A stretch of 64,000 bases of DNA from Thermohalobaculum sp039805905 (GTDB lineage: Bacteria > Pseudomonadota > Alphaproteobacteria > Rhodobacterales > Rhodobacteraceae): contig JBDIVM010000012.1 of the NCBI GenBank assembly GCA_039805905.1, positions 55,642 to 119,641 on the forward strand. The letters run 5' to 3'. Shown here one piece after another: positions 1 through 7,554 of this stretch (position 1 is its first letter; each line of letters opens with the position of its first letter). Made by a program: the position numbers and the translations under genes. The notes under the pieces were generated by a model. It did no database searches. It was given only the letters and a program-made list of their open reading frames with translations, and was not told the origin of the DNA.

Positions 1-1
1 G

Positions 2-322
2 GAGGAGGGGCTGGCCGAGCGGGCGGCCGAGCTTGGCCAGTACGCCATGGACCGGATGCGGGCGCTGATGGCCCGCTCGGCCCTGGTCGGCGACGTGCGC
101 GGCAGGGGGCTGCTGTTCGGGATCGAGATCGTTGCCGACCGCGAGACGAAGGCGCCCGGCAACGACATCGCCGAGCGGATCTACTACCGCTGCCTCGAGG
201 CGGGGCTGAGCTTCAAGATCAGCCAGGGGGCGGTGCTGACGCTGTCGCCGCCGCTGGTCATCGCGCGCGCCGACCTGGACCGGGCGCTGACCATTGTCGA
301 GGATGCCATCCTCGCCGGGTGA
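2..322 (+). CDS. Class III aminotransferase, C-terminal fragment (cut by window edge)
   Basis: This is the last 106 residues of a fold-type I, class III PLP aminotransferase. The open frame runs in from the window edge with no visible start. The end carries the usual small-domain pattern of the class: a V-R-G-x-G-L-L-F-G-I-E segment, then a short insertion and an S-P-P-L stretch before the final helix that follows R-A-D-L-D. The PLP lysine lies outside the window, so the substrate cannot be read; 4-aminobutyrate or diaminobutyrate-type enzymes share this tail. It lies about 100 bp upstream of the CerR-like gene on the same strand, so it may be co-transcribed with the sphingolipid genes. Confidence 0.8.
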   Translation, partial: EEGLAERAAELGQYAMDRMRALMARSALVGDVRGRGLLFGIEIVADRETKAPGNDIAERIYYRCLEAGLSFKISQGAVLTLSPPLVIARADLDRALTIVEDAILAG

Positions 323-422
323 GCCGGCGGTGATTGCGCGCAGCTGCCCCGAAGGCTATCCCGCGGTAAGGCGGGCCGGGCGGTCCGGCCGCCGTGCGCG
401 GCATGCCCCCGAGGAACTGCGG

Positions 423-1397
423 ATGCACATCGACGAGGGAGCGGCAGAGGGGCGTGGCCGGGTCGCAGCGCTGACCGGGATCACCGGCTTCATCGGCGGC
501 CATGTCGCCCGCCGGCTGGCCGAACATGGCTGGCGGATCAGGGCGCTGGCGCGCTCGATGCCGCGGTTGCCGGCGCTGCCGGGCGGAGCGGTGGAGGTGG
601 TGCCGGGCACGCTGTCCGATCCCGGAGCGCTGTGCGAGCTGGTGCGGGGCGCCGACGCGGTTGTTCATCTCGCAGGTGCGGTAAAGGGCCGCACTGCCGA
701 GGATTTCGAGCGTGCGAACACCGTTGCCACCGCCGCGCTGGCCACCGCCTGGCGCGAGGCGGCGCCCGGAGCGCTGTTCCTGCACATGTCGTCGATGGCG
801 GCGCGCGAACCGGGGCTTTCATACTACGCAGCCTCGAAGCGGGCGGCCGAGGACCGGCTGATCGAACGCGCGGGTGACGGGCGCTGGTGCATCCTGCGCC
901 CCGCCGCGGTCTACGGGCCGGGTGATCGCGAGACTCTGGCGATCTTCCGCGCCGCGGCAGGACCGGTGCAGCCGATGCTGAACGGTCCGGCCGCGCGCGT
1001 GACGTCCGTTCACGCGGCCGACCTCGCGAATGCGGTCCGGGTGATGCTCGAGGCTCCGCAACCGGGCGCGATCCTCGAGGTTACCGATGCCGAGGTGGCG
1101 GGTTATTCCTGGGACGTGTTGTCCCGCGCGGCTGCCGCGGCGCTCGGCCGCCCCGCCCGGCCGTTGCGCGTTCCGGCCCCGGTGCTGCGCACGCTCGGGC
1201 TCTGCGGCGATCTCGCGGCGCTGGCGGGCGGCAGCCGCATGATCACATCGCCGAAGGTGAGGGAGATGCTCCACGCGGACTGGTCGTCACATCCCTCGCG
1301 GCAGATCGACGCGGTGCTGTGGCGGCCGAGGATCGGCCTCGCGGAGGGATTCGCCGGGGCCGTGGCCTGGTACCGGAAGGCCGGCTGGCTCGGCTGA
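423..1397 (+). CDS. cerR: Extended short-chain dehydrogenase/epimerase, likely ceramide reductase CerR
   Basis: A 324-residue extended SDR (NAD-dependent epimerase/dehydratase). The Rossmann motif TGITGFIGG is at residues 18-26 and the catalytic pair is Y135-x-x-x-K139 (YAASK). A frame extends upstream to 294, but the ATG at 423 has GAGGA seven bases before it and gives a normal N-terminus, so it was chosen. In Caulobacter an epimerase-annotated SDR encoded beside serine palmitoyltransferase (CerR) reduces the 3-keto group of the sphingoid precursor. Here acp and spt lie 1.2 kb downstream on the same strand, which supports that role. Substrate is inferred from context; a sugar epimerase cannot be excluded from sequence alone. 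Confidence 0.75.
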   Translation: MHIDEGAAEGRGRVAALTGITGFIGGHVARRLAEHGWRIRALARSMPRLPALPGGAVEVVPGTLSDPGALCELVRGADAVVHLAGAVKGRTAEDFERANTVATAALATAWREAAPGALFLHMSSMAAREPGLSYYAASKRAAEDRLIERAGDGRWCILRPAAVYGPGDRETLAIFRAAAGPVQPMLNGPAARVTSVHAADLANAVRVMLEAPQPGAILEVTDAEVAGYSWDVLSRAAAAALGRPARPLRVPAPVLRTLGLCGDLAALAGGSRMITSPKVREMLHADWSSHPSRQIDAVLWRPRIGLAEGFAGAVAWYRKAGWLG

Positions 1398-1522
1398 TGC
1401 AACCCGCGATTGGGTTTAACTGTGGCAGGCATCGCAAGGAACTGTAACAAAAGTTGTCTTTTCCCACCGACGATTGTCGGCGAAAGAGTTCGTTAATGAG
1501 AACAAGAAGCACCTGAGGGACA

Positions 1523-2284
1523 ATGACCAACGCAGTGATCCTGAGCGCGGGACAAGGGAAGCGCTTGTCCCCCCTGACCGACTCGCGGCCGAAATGCCTG
1601 GTGCAGATCGGCGGCCGGACGATTCTCGAATGGCAGACCCGGGCTCTCGCCGATGCGGGCGTGGACGAGATCGCCGTGGTCACCGGCTATGGCGCCGACG
1701 CGGTCGAGGCGATGCTGAAGACGACCAGCGTCCCCGCCGCAGTGAGCACCATCTACAACCCGTTCTTCACCGTCGCCGACAACATCGGCTCGTGCTGGGC
1801 GGCGAAGGATCTGATCGGGACCGACACGCTGCTCCTCAATGGCGACACGCTGTTCGAGCCGGAAATCGCGCGGCGGGTGCTGGCGAAGGCGCTGGCACCG
1901 ATCTCGGTGACGGTGGACCGCAAGAAGAGCTACGACGCGGACGACATGAAGGTGCGGCGCGACGGCGACCGGCTTCTGGCAATCGGCAAGACGCTAACCG
2001 ACCCGGTGGACGGCGAGTCCATCGGCATGATCCGCTTCCGGGGCGATGGCGGCGCGCGCTTCGTGCGTGCCATGGATCGCGCACTGCGCGACGAGGCAAC
2101 GCTCCGGCGCTGGTATCTCTCGATCATCGACGGGCTGGCGCAGGAAGGCGGCGTCGGCGTGGTTTCGATTGCAGGCCTTGCCTGGAGCGAGGTCGACTTC
2201 CTGCGCGATCTGCCGATCGCTGAGCGGAAGGTTGCGCATTTCATCGGGGCACCGGACACTGCGGCGATGAGCGGCGCGATGTGA
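1523..2284 (+). CDS. LicC-like nucleotidyltransferase
   Basis: A 253-residue NTP transferase of the GT-A fold. The N-terminus shows the nucleotide-binding signature L-S-A-G-x-G-x-R-L-S-P-L-T followed by R-P-K-C-L. A metal-binding NGDTLF motif follows at about residue 110. The pattern N-P-F-x-x-V-A-D-N-x-x-S between them resembles choline-phosphate cytidylyltransferase LicC and related alcohol-phosphate or sugar-phosphate nucleotidyltransferases. It sits between the CerR-like gene and acp/spt on the same strand. It may therefore activate a polar headgroup or sugar for the sphingolipid, but the substrate and whether CTP or another NTP is used are unknown. Confidence 0.8.
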   Translation: MTNAVILSAGQGKRLSPLTDSRPKCLVQIGGRTILEWQTRALADAGVDEIAVVTGYGADAVEAMLKTTSVPAAVSTIYNPFFTVADNIGSCWAAKDLIGTDTLLLNGDTLFEPEIARRVLAKALAPISVTVDRKKSYDADDMKVRRDGDRLLAIGKTLTDPVDGESIGMIRFRGDGGARFVRAMDRALRDEATLRRWYLSIIDGLAQEGGVGVVSIAGLAWSEVDFLRDLPIAERKVAHFIGAPDTAAMSGAM

Positions 2285-2606
2285 GCGATGAGGGCCGGCT
2301 GGCGGTCTCGAGCCGCCGCGCCGGCGTGACGTGTCCACATGGACCCCGACCGGGGCAAGAACACCGGGCGCGAGGATACCGCGAGGATACGGGGCGGATT
2401 TCGGCGCGGCGGACGGGCCAACCTGTCCCGGGAACGACGATACGCGATTGGTTTGACGGTTTGATCGCCGTTCAGTGAACAAAGCGTGACCGGGCCTTCG
2501 AGCAGTTCCGGGCACGGACAGGCAGGAAACGGGACGCTCCCCTCGACCGGGGGCGGGTTGGGCCGGGGACCGGCCCGGCATTCCCGGGCAGGCGAACACT
2601 GTGGGC
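2285..2606. other. Intergenic region upstream of acp-spt
   Basis: This 322-bp stretch has no convincing gene; a 65-codon frame at its start has no ribosome-binding site and no recognisable motif. It holds an exact 11-bp tandem repeat (2369-2390) and a TTGACG hexamer at 2453-2458 that could be a -35 element, although no good -10 lies 16-18 bp downstream. It probably contains the promoter of acp-spt. Confidence 0.4.
2369..2390. repeat. Exact 11-bp tandem direct repeat upstream of acp-spt
   Basis: CGCGAGGATAC occurs twice back to back (2369-2379 and 2380-2390). An 11-bp period is one helical turn and is the spacing used by OmpR/PhoB-family response regulators. No such binding is shown here; chance duplication is possible. 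Confidence 0.5.
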
Positions 2607-2888
2607 ATGGAACGGACGGAAGCAATTCAAGGACGGGTGCTCGAACTTCTGGGCAGCAAGATCGGCGCCGACAGGCCGATCACGCTGGACAGCAGCGTCG
2701 TGTCGGATACCGGCCTGGACTCGGTGAGCGTGATGGACTTCGTGATGGAGCTGGAGGACGAGTTCGACATCACAATACCGCTCGACCTGCTTGCCGAGGT
2801 GCGTACCGTGCGCGACCTCGCGGATACCGTGATCGCGGTGTCCGACGGAAGAACGGCCGGCCAGCGCGGCCGAAACTCGGGGGACTGA
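2607..2888 (+). CDS. Dedicated acyl carrier protein of the sphingolipid cluster
   Basis: A 93-residue acyl carrier protein. The phosphopantetheine attachment motif is D38-S39-V, with S39 as the modified serine, and it is followed by the acidic helix M-E-L-E-D-E-F typical of ACPs. The ATG at 2607 was chosen; an in-frame GTG six bases upstream is equally possible. It ends four bases before spt, so the two are almost certainly co-transcribed. In Caulobacter a special ACP (AcpR) next to spt is charged by a dedicated acyl-ACP synthetase and feeds serine palmitoyltransferase. This gene probably does the same with the acyl-AMP ligase encoded at 20894. Confidence 0.9.
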   Translation: MERTEAIQGRVLELLGSKIGADRPITLDSSVVSDTGLDSVSVMDFVMELEDEFDITIPLDLLAEVRTVRDLADTVIAVSDGRTAGQRGRNSGD

Positions 2889-2892
2889 AGTC

Positions 2893-4125
2893 ATGGGTAT
2901 CAAGAGACGCATCGAGGCGGTCCGCTCTGCATACGGCGCCCTCCAGGCCTTGGGCCGCGATCCGACCTCGCTGAAGTTTGACCGTCTGAGCTCGCCGACG
3001 CGGGCGATGCTGGACGGAAAGCCGGTCATGCTGTTCGGGACCAACAACTATCTGGGCCTGACCTTCGATTCCTTCTGCGTCGCCGCGGCGGCCGAGGCCG
3101 CCCGCAGCCATGGCGCTGGCACGACGGGTTCGCGGATTGCCAACGGGACCTATGAGGGGCACCGGGCGCTCGAGCGCGAGATCGCAGCCTTTTACAACAA
3201 GCGCGCAACAATCCTCTATTCAACCGGGTATCTCGCCAATCTGGGCGTGATCTCGGGCCTGGCAGAGAAGGGCGACTACCTGCTGATCGACGCCGACAGC
3301 CACGCCTCGATCTACGATGCCTGCAAGATGAGCGATGCCGAGATCATCCGGTTCCGCCACAACAACCCCGATGACCTGGCGAAGCGGCTGGCGCGGGTCA
3401 AGGGCACGCCCGGCGACAAGATCGTGGTGGTCGAGGGCATCTACTCCATGCTGGGCGACAGCTCGCCACTGGCCGAGGTCGCCGCGGTGAAGCGCGAGGC
3501 GGGCGAGGACACCTACCTGCTGGTCGACGAGGCGCATTCACTGGGCGTGCTGGGCGCGCACGGGCGCGGCAAGTGCGAGGAGGCCGGCGTCGAGGCGGAC
3601 TGCGACTACATCATCGGCACCTTCTCGAAGAGCGTCGGCACCACGGGCGGCTTCTGCGTCTCGGACGTGCCGGGCTTCGAGACACTGCGCTCCTATTCGC
3701 GGCCCTACATGTTCACCGCCTCGCTGACGCCGCCGACCGTGGCGACGGCGCGGGCCGCGTTCAAGCGGATGGCGGAACTGCCCGAACTGCGCGACCGGCT
3801 GCAGCGCAACGCCACCCGGCTATACCGTGGGCTCAGGGCTATGGGTTACGACCTCGGGCCGGAGATCAGCCCGGTGGTCGCGGTCAAGCTGCCCGACCCG
3901 CAGTCGGCGGTGATGCTGTGGAACGGCCTGATCGACGCCGGGATCTACACCAACATCGCGATTCCGCCGGCGACGCCGAACGCGCTGTCGCTGCTCAGGG
4001 TCTCGGTCTCGGCCGCCCATGACGACGCGCAGATCACCGAGGCCCTGGAGATATTCGCCGATGTGGGATCCAAGCTCGGTCTTGCCGGAGCGGCCGAGGC
4101 AGTCGCCGAGTCGCGGGTGGCCTGA
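2893..4125 (+). CDS. spt: Serine palmitoyltransferase (alpha-oxoamine synthase)
   Basis: A 410-residue PLP enzyme of the alpha-oxoamine synthase family. It condenses L-serine with a fatty acyl thioester to give 3-ketosphinganine, the first committed step of sphingolipid synthesis. The PLP lysine is K246 in the motif G-T-F-S-K-S-V-G, and the D-E-A-H-S-L-G-V segment that positions PLP is present. KBL and BioF share this fold, but the adjoining ACP, the CerR-like gene upstream and the ceramide synthase candidate at 29551 favour Spt. There is no membrane anchor, as expected for the soluble bacterial enzyme. It converges with the phosphatase-like gene downstream, separated by only 11 bp. Confidence 0.88.
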   Translation: MGIKRRIEAVRSAYGALQALGRDPTSLKFDRLSSPTRAMLDGKPVMLFGTNNYLGLTFDSFCVAAAAEAARSHGAGTTGSRIANGTYEGHRALEREIAAFYNKRATILYSTGYLANLGVISGLAEKGDYLLIDADSHASIYDACKMSDAEIIRFRHNNPDDLAKRLARVKGTPGDKIVVVEGIYSMLGDSSPLAEVAAVKREAGEDTYLLVDEAHSLGVLGAHGRGKCEEAGVEADCDYIIGTFSKSVGTTGGFCVSDVPGFETLRSYSRPYMFTASLTPPTVATARAAFKRMAELPELRDRLQRNATRLYRGLRAMGYDLGPEISPVVAVKLPDPQSAVMLWNGLIDAGIYTNIAIPPATPNALSLLRVSVSAAHDDAQITEALEIFADVGSKLGLAGAAEAVAESRVA

Positions 4126-4136
4126 GCGCCGGTCCG

Positions 4137-4892
4137 TCAGAAGCGACCGAGCCAGCGCGGCTTCACCCGGTTCGCCCAGTAGCGGAGCTGCGATTTCGCC
4201 CCGGTAGTGAGATCTGCGCGTTCGACCGGGGCAAGACTGTCGTCGAGCCGGTAGAACCGTGGAATGGCGGTGGCGATGCGGAACGCCGCGCTCGCCTCGT
4301 CGTCAAGCCCCTCGATCGTCCGCGCGAGCGCCCTGATGGAGCTGGTATGGGCCACCACGAGGACGCGCCTGCCCGCGCGCAGCGCCGGGGCGATCCGCTC
4401 GGTCCAGGCCGGGGTGACGCGCTCGACCGCATCGCGCAAGCTCTCGCCGCGGGGCTGCTGTGCCGCCGGGATCTGCGGAAGGCGGGCGAGCTGTTCGAGG
4501 AAGCGCGGGTCGTCCGTGTCGAGCAGCGGGGGCGGGATGTCGTAGGAGCGCCGCCATTCGACCACCCGCGCATTGCCGTAGCGCTCGATCATCGCCGCCC
4601 GGGTCTCGCGCTGCAGCGCACCGTAGTGGCGCTCATTGAGCCGCCAGTCGGCAACGATCCGGTCGGCGGGAATGGCGAGTGCGGAGGCGATGGGGTCAAG
4701 GCTCTGACGCGCGCGGATGAGGCAGGACGTGAAGCAGATGTCGAATTCGGCCGCGGATTCCCTGAGCGTAGCGGCCGCGCGCTCGGCGTCGGCGTGCCCG
4801 GCGGCACTCAGCGGCGTGTCGTCCCAGCCGGCGAAACGGTTCTCCTCGCCGGACACGGTGGCGCCATGACGCATGAGGACGAGAGTTGGCAT
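4137..4892 (-). CDS. Histidine phosphatase, phosphoglycerate mutase-like with altered second catalytic motif
   Basis: A 251-residue member of the histidine phosphatase superfamily, closest in pattern to cofactor-dependent phosphoglycerate mutase. It has the phosphohistidine motif R8-H9-G10, the segment N-R-F-A-G-W-D-D, and L-N-E-R-H-Y-G-A-L-Q with acid E87. The second histidine is in A-H182-T-S-S where glycolytic GpmA has A-H-G-N-S, and the canonical I-P-T-G-V-P is I-A-T-A-I-P. These changes suggest a divergent paralogue rather than the main glycolytic enzyme. Because related bacteria make ceramide phosphoglycerate, a role in providing or processing phosphoglycerate for the lipid is worth considering, but it is only inferred. 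Confidence 0.75.
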   Translation of the reverse strand: MPTLVLMRHGATVSGEENRFAGWDDTPLSAAGHADAERAAATLRESAAEFDICFTSCLIRARQSLDPIASALAIPADRIVADWRLNERHYGALQRETRAAMIERYGNARVVEWRRSYDIPPPLLDTDDPRFLEQLARLPQIPAAQQPRGESLRDAVERVTPAWTERIAPALRAGRRVLVVAHTSSIRALARTIEGLDDEASAAFRIATAIPRFYRLDDSLAPVERADLTTGAKSQLRYWANRVKPRWLGRF

Positions 4893-5030
4893 GAGAGACC
4901 GTTTCTGTGATGTTACGGCCCGGGTTTTAGCCGTCCGCCGGGGAAAAGCAATCCTGCGGGACGGCGCGGGCGGGACGCGCCGGAGGATGCCCGCCGAAGC
5001 AGGTCGCCCGGGGGAGTCGCAGGGTTCCGA

Positions 5031-6167
5031 ATGTCACGGCATGACAGGCTGAATGATCCGACGGCGCAGGGTTCCGGCCATGGCCCGCTGGTGTGGCTGC
5101 TGGCGGACGACCGGCCGGGACACCGGACGCAGGTGATGGGGCTCGCCCGGATTGCCGGCTATCCGGCCATCGAGAAGCGGCTGTCCTTCAACTGGCTGAA
5201 CCGGATCCCGAACCCGGCGCTGGGGGCATCGCTGATCACGCTGGCCCGGGGGCGCAGCGATCCGCTGGCGCCGCCCTGGCCCGACCTGATCCTGGGGATG
5301 GGCCGGCGCGTCGTGCCCGTCGCGCGCTGGATCCGACGCTCGAGCGGCGGGCGGACCAGGATCGTGCTCCTGGGCCGCAAGGCGGTGGGGGATGCCGACG
5401 CCGCCGACCTTTCGATCGCCTGCGCCCATTTCCGGCTTCTGCCGCATGCGAGGCAGGTGGAGCTGAGCGTGCCCCCGACCCAGATCGACCGCGCGGCGCT
5501 GGACGCGGCTCGCGCCGCCCATGGCGACCCGCTGGAGGGGCTGGCCCGGCCGCGGGTTCTGCTTCTGGCGGGCGGGCCGACGGCCCTGCACCGCTTCGGT
5601 GCCGGTTCCGGCGGCCGCATGGCGGCCGAGATCGCCGGTGCAGTGCGGGCGCTGGGCGGGTCTCTCGCGATCGTCACGAGCCGGCGAACGCCGCCGGCGG
5701 CCATCGAGGCGATGCGCGCCGCGGCGCCGGAGGCGCATCTGCACACATGGCAGCCCGACCGCAAGCAAAACCCCTACCTGGCCTATCTCGCCGCTGCCGA
5801 CATGATCGTGGTCACAGGCGAAAGCGAGTCCATGCTGGCCGAGGCAGTGGCGACGCGGCGGCCGGTGACGATCTATCCGCTGACGCCGAAGCCGGTTCCG
5901 ATGACCCACCGCCTGGCCGGCGTACTCAGGCGCGGCGCGGAGGGGCAGGGTGTCCGGGCACGGTTCTGCCGGGCACTGATCGGCGGCGGCTGGATCGCCC
6001 CGCCGCGTGACCTGGCCGTGATGCATGCGGCCATGTCAGGGGATGGGCAGGCCCGGCTGTTCGACGGCCGGATCAACCCGGAGGTGCCGGAACTGCCGGC
6101 GGCGGAGGCGGAACTGGCGGCCCGCATCCGCGCCCTGCTGGACGCCCCGGCTGGCGCGGCGACATGA
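5031..6167 (+). CDS. ELM1/GtrOC1-family predicted glycosyltransferase
   Basis: A 378-residue protein matching the ELM1 (DUF1022) family, a GT-B-like group common in alphaproteobacteria and annotated after plant mitochondrial fission protein ELM1. Family marks are the early D-D-R-P-G-H-R-T-Q segment, a G-M-G-R-R-V-V-P motif near residue 90, and a late V-T-G-E-S-E-S-M-L-A-E-A loop that resembles a nucleotide-sugar binding site. It starts the plus-strand glycan operon and overlaps the next gene by the tetranucleotide ATGA. Function as a glycosyltransferase on a lipid or core oligosaccharide is inferred from fold and neighbours. Confidence 0.75.
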   Translation: MSRHDRLNDPTAQGSGHGPLVWLLADDRPGHRTQVMGLARIAGYPAIEKRLSFNWLNRIPNPALGASLITLARGRSDPLAPPWPDLILGMGRRVVPVARWIRRSSGGRTRIVLLGRKAVGDADAADLSIACAHFRLLPHARQVELSVPPTQIDRAALDAARAAHGDPLEGLARPRVLLLAGGPTALHRFGAGSGGRMAAEIAGAVRALGGSLAIVTSRRTPPAAIEAMRAAAPEAHLHTWQPDRKQNPYLAYLAAADMIVVTGESESMLAEAVATRRPVTIYPLTPKPVPMTHRLAGVLRRGAEGQGVRARFCRALIGGGWIAPPRDLAVMHAAMSGDGQARLFDGRINPEVPELPAAEAELAARIRALLDAPAGAAT

Positions 6168-7423
6168 GCCTTTCCGGCGGTATACGGGAACGGCTGGGGC
6201 TGACCGGTGCGCGACCGGAGCGGACCCTGTGGCTGATCGGAGAGGATCGAGCCGCCTTCGAGGCCCTGGCTCCGGCCATTGCCGCGATGCGCGAGCGCCA
6301 CCCGCGCACCGAGGTGCTGCTGACCTCGCGGGATGCGGTGCGGCGGGCCCGGCTCGCGGAGCGCTTTCCGTCCTGCAGGGTACTCCCACCGCCCTTTCCT
6401 GTGGGCCGGCTGGTCCGGCTGTTCATCCGCAACCGCAACATCCGCACGGCGCTGCTGGCCGAGCCGCGGGCGGCTCCGCCGGATGCGGTGATGCGGACCC
6501 TGGCGAGGATGGCGATTCCGGTTGCGGCGACGACCTCGGGCGGCAACCCGGTGCTGGCGCGCGGCACCGCGCTCGCCGGGGCGATCGAGACGGTTTTCGG
6601 AACCACGCCGGAGGCGGGCGGGGAGCGGCTTTCCCCGGCGGACATTGCCGACCGGCTGCGCAACATGATCGCCCGCGACCTGAAGCCGCTCCGCCAGGAG
6701 GCGCAGGCGGTTCCCGGCATTGGTGCGGCTCTGGTGTGGCTGTCGCGGCATCCCGGCCTTGCCGGCCTGATCGGCTGGCGGCTGAGGCGCTACACGAGCC
6801 TGGAGGAGCTGCGCCGGGCGATCGGGGCGCCGCAGACGATCCTGTGCCTCGGCAACGGGCCGTCCTCTGAGGATCCCGCGCTCGACGGGCTGCACTTCGA
6901 CGCGCTGTTCCGCGTCAACCACTCCTGGCTCGATCGGGGCAAGTTCACCGAGCCGGACGTGGTCTTCACTGGCGGCAAGCCGACGCTGCGCGCCATGTCG
7001 CGACCGGTCTTCGGCGTGATGACCCGCTATGCGGAGGAACGCTGCGCGCAGATCCGCACCTTCGCCCTGTCGCTCCATCCCGGGCGCTACTTCAATGCGC
7101 GCGAGCTTGCGCCGGAGATCGATGCCTTTGCCTGGGAGCACCTCAGGCCGACCAACGGCGCCTCGATGATCGCGGTCGCGGTGGCGCTGGCGCCCGCGCG
7201 ACTGATCGTCGCGGGAATCGACCTGTTCCAGCACGAGGCTGGCAGCTATCCGGGCGACACCACCACCCCGAACGCCTATTCACCCGGGCACAGTCGCGAC
7301 TCCGAGTTGGCCTTCCTTTTGAATGTCCTGTCGAAATACCGGGGCGAGCTGATCATCATCGGCGCGGCGCTGAGCGCCGAATGGGAGCGACACCGGGCCG
7401 CGCCGCGGATCGCGCGGGCCTGA
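6164..7423 (+). CDS. Fusion: KdtA N-terminal-like domain plus GT42 (CST-I/II-like) sialyltransferase-type domain
   Basis: A 419-residue two-domain protein. Residues 20-190 resemble the N-terminal domain of Kdo transferase WaaA/KdtA (L-W-L-I-G-E-D entry, L-L-T-S-R-D strand). From about residue 225 the pattern matches GT42 sialyltransferases of the Campylobacter CST-I/CST-II type: L-G-N-G-P-S-S-E-D-P, F-R-V-N-H, then T-N-G-A-S-M-I-A-V-A-V-A-L, G-I-D-L-F-Q, and G-H376-S-R-D-S-E, where H376 aligns with the catalytic base region. It is therefore likely a CMP-sugar (sialic acid, Kdo or another ulosonate) transferase. It is translationally coupled to the preceding ELM1 gene. The matches are from memory of the motifs, not a search. 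Confidence 0.7.
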   Translation: MSLSGGIRERLGLTGARPERTLWLIGEDRAAFEALAPAIAAMRERHPRTEVLLTSRDAVRRARLAERFPSCRVLPPPFPVGRLVRLFIRNRNIRTALLAEPRAAPPDAVMRTLARMAIPVAATTSGGNPVLARGTALAGAIETVFGTTPEAGGERLSPADIADRLRNMIARDLKPLRQEAQAVPGIGAALVWLSRHPGLAGLIGWRLRRYTSLEELRRAIGAPQTILCLGNGPSSEDPALDGLHFDALFRVNHSWLDRGKFTEPDVVFTGGKPTLRAMSRPVFGVMTRYAEERCAQIRTFALSLHPGRYFNARELAPEIDAFAWEHLRPTNGASMIAVAVALAPARLIVAGIDLFQHEAGSYPGDTTTPNAYSPGHSRDSELAFLLNVLSKYRGELIIIGAALSAEWERHRAAPRIARA

Positions 7424-7554
7424 CCGGGCGGAGCAGTTCCGCCGGGAAACCTGCGAACTGGAATTTTTCCGCCGGATCGAATAGGTCTCGGCCTGAAACG
7501 CTGATCATGTCCCTGGAACCAGCAGGAGGACGCCCCGGGAGGGCGTGGAGCAGC

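Noticed and set aside
2281..2478. 65-codon open frame between the LicC-like gene and acp
   Set aside because: No ribosome-binding site, no recognisable motif, and it overlaps the preceding stop; treated as non-coding.
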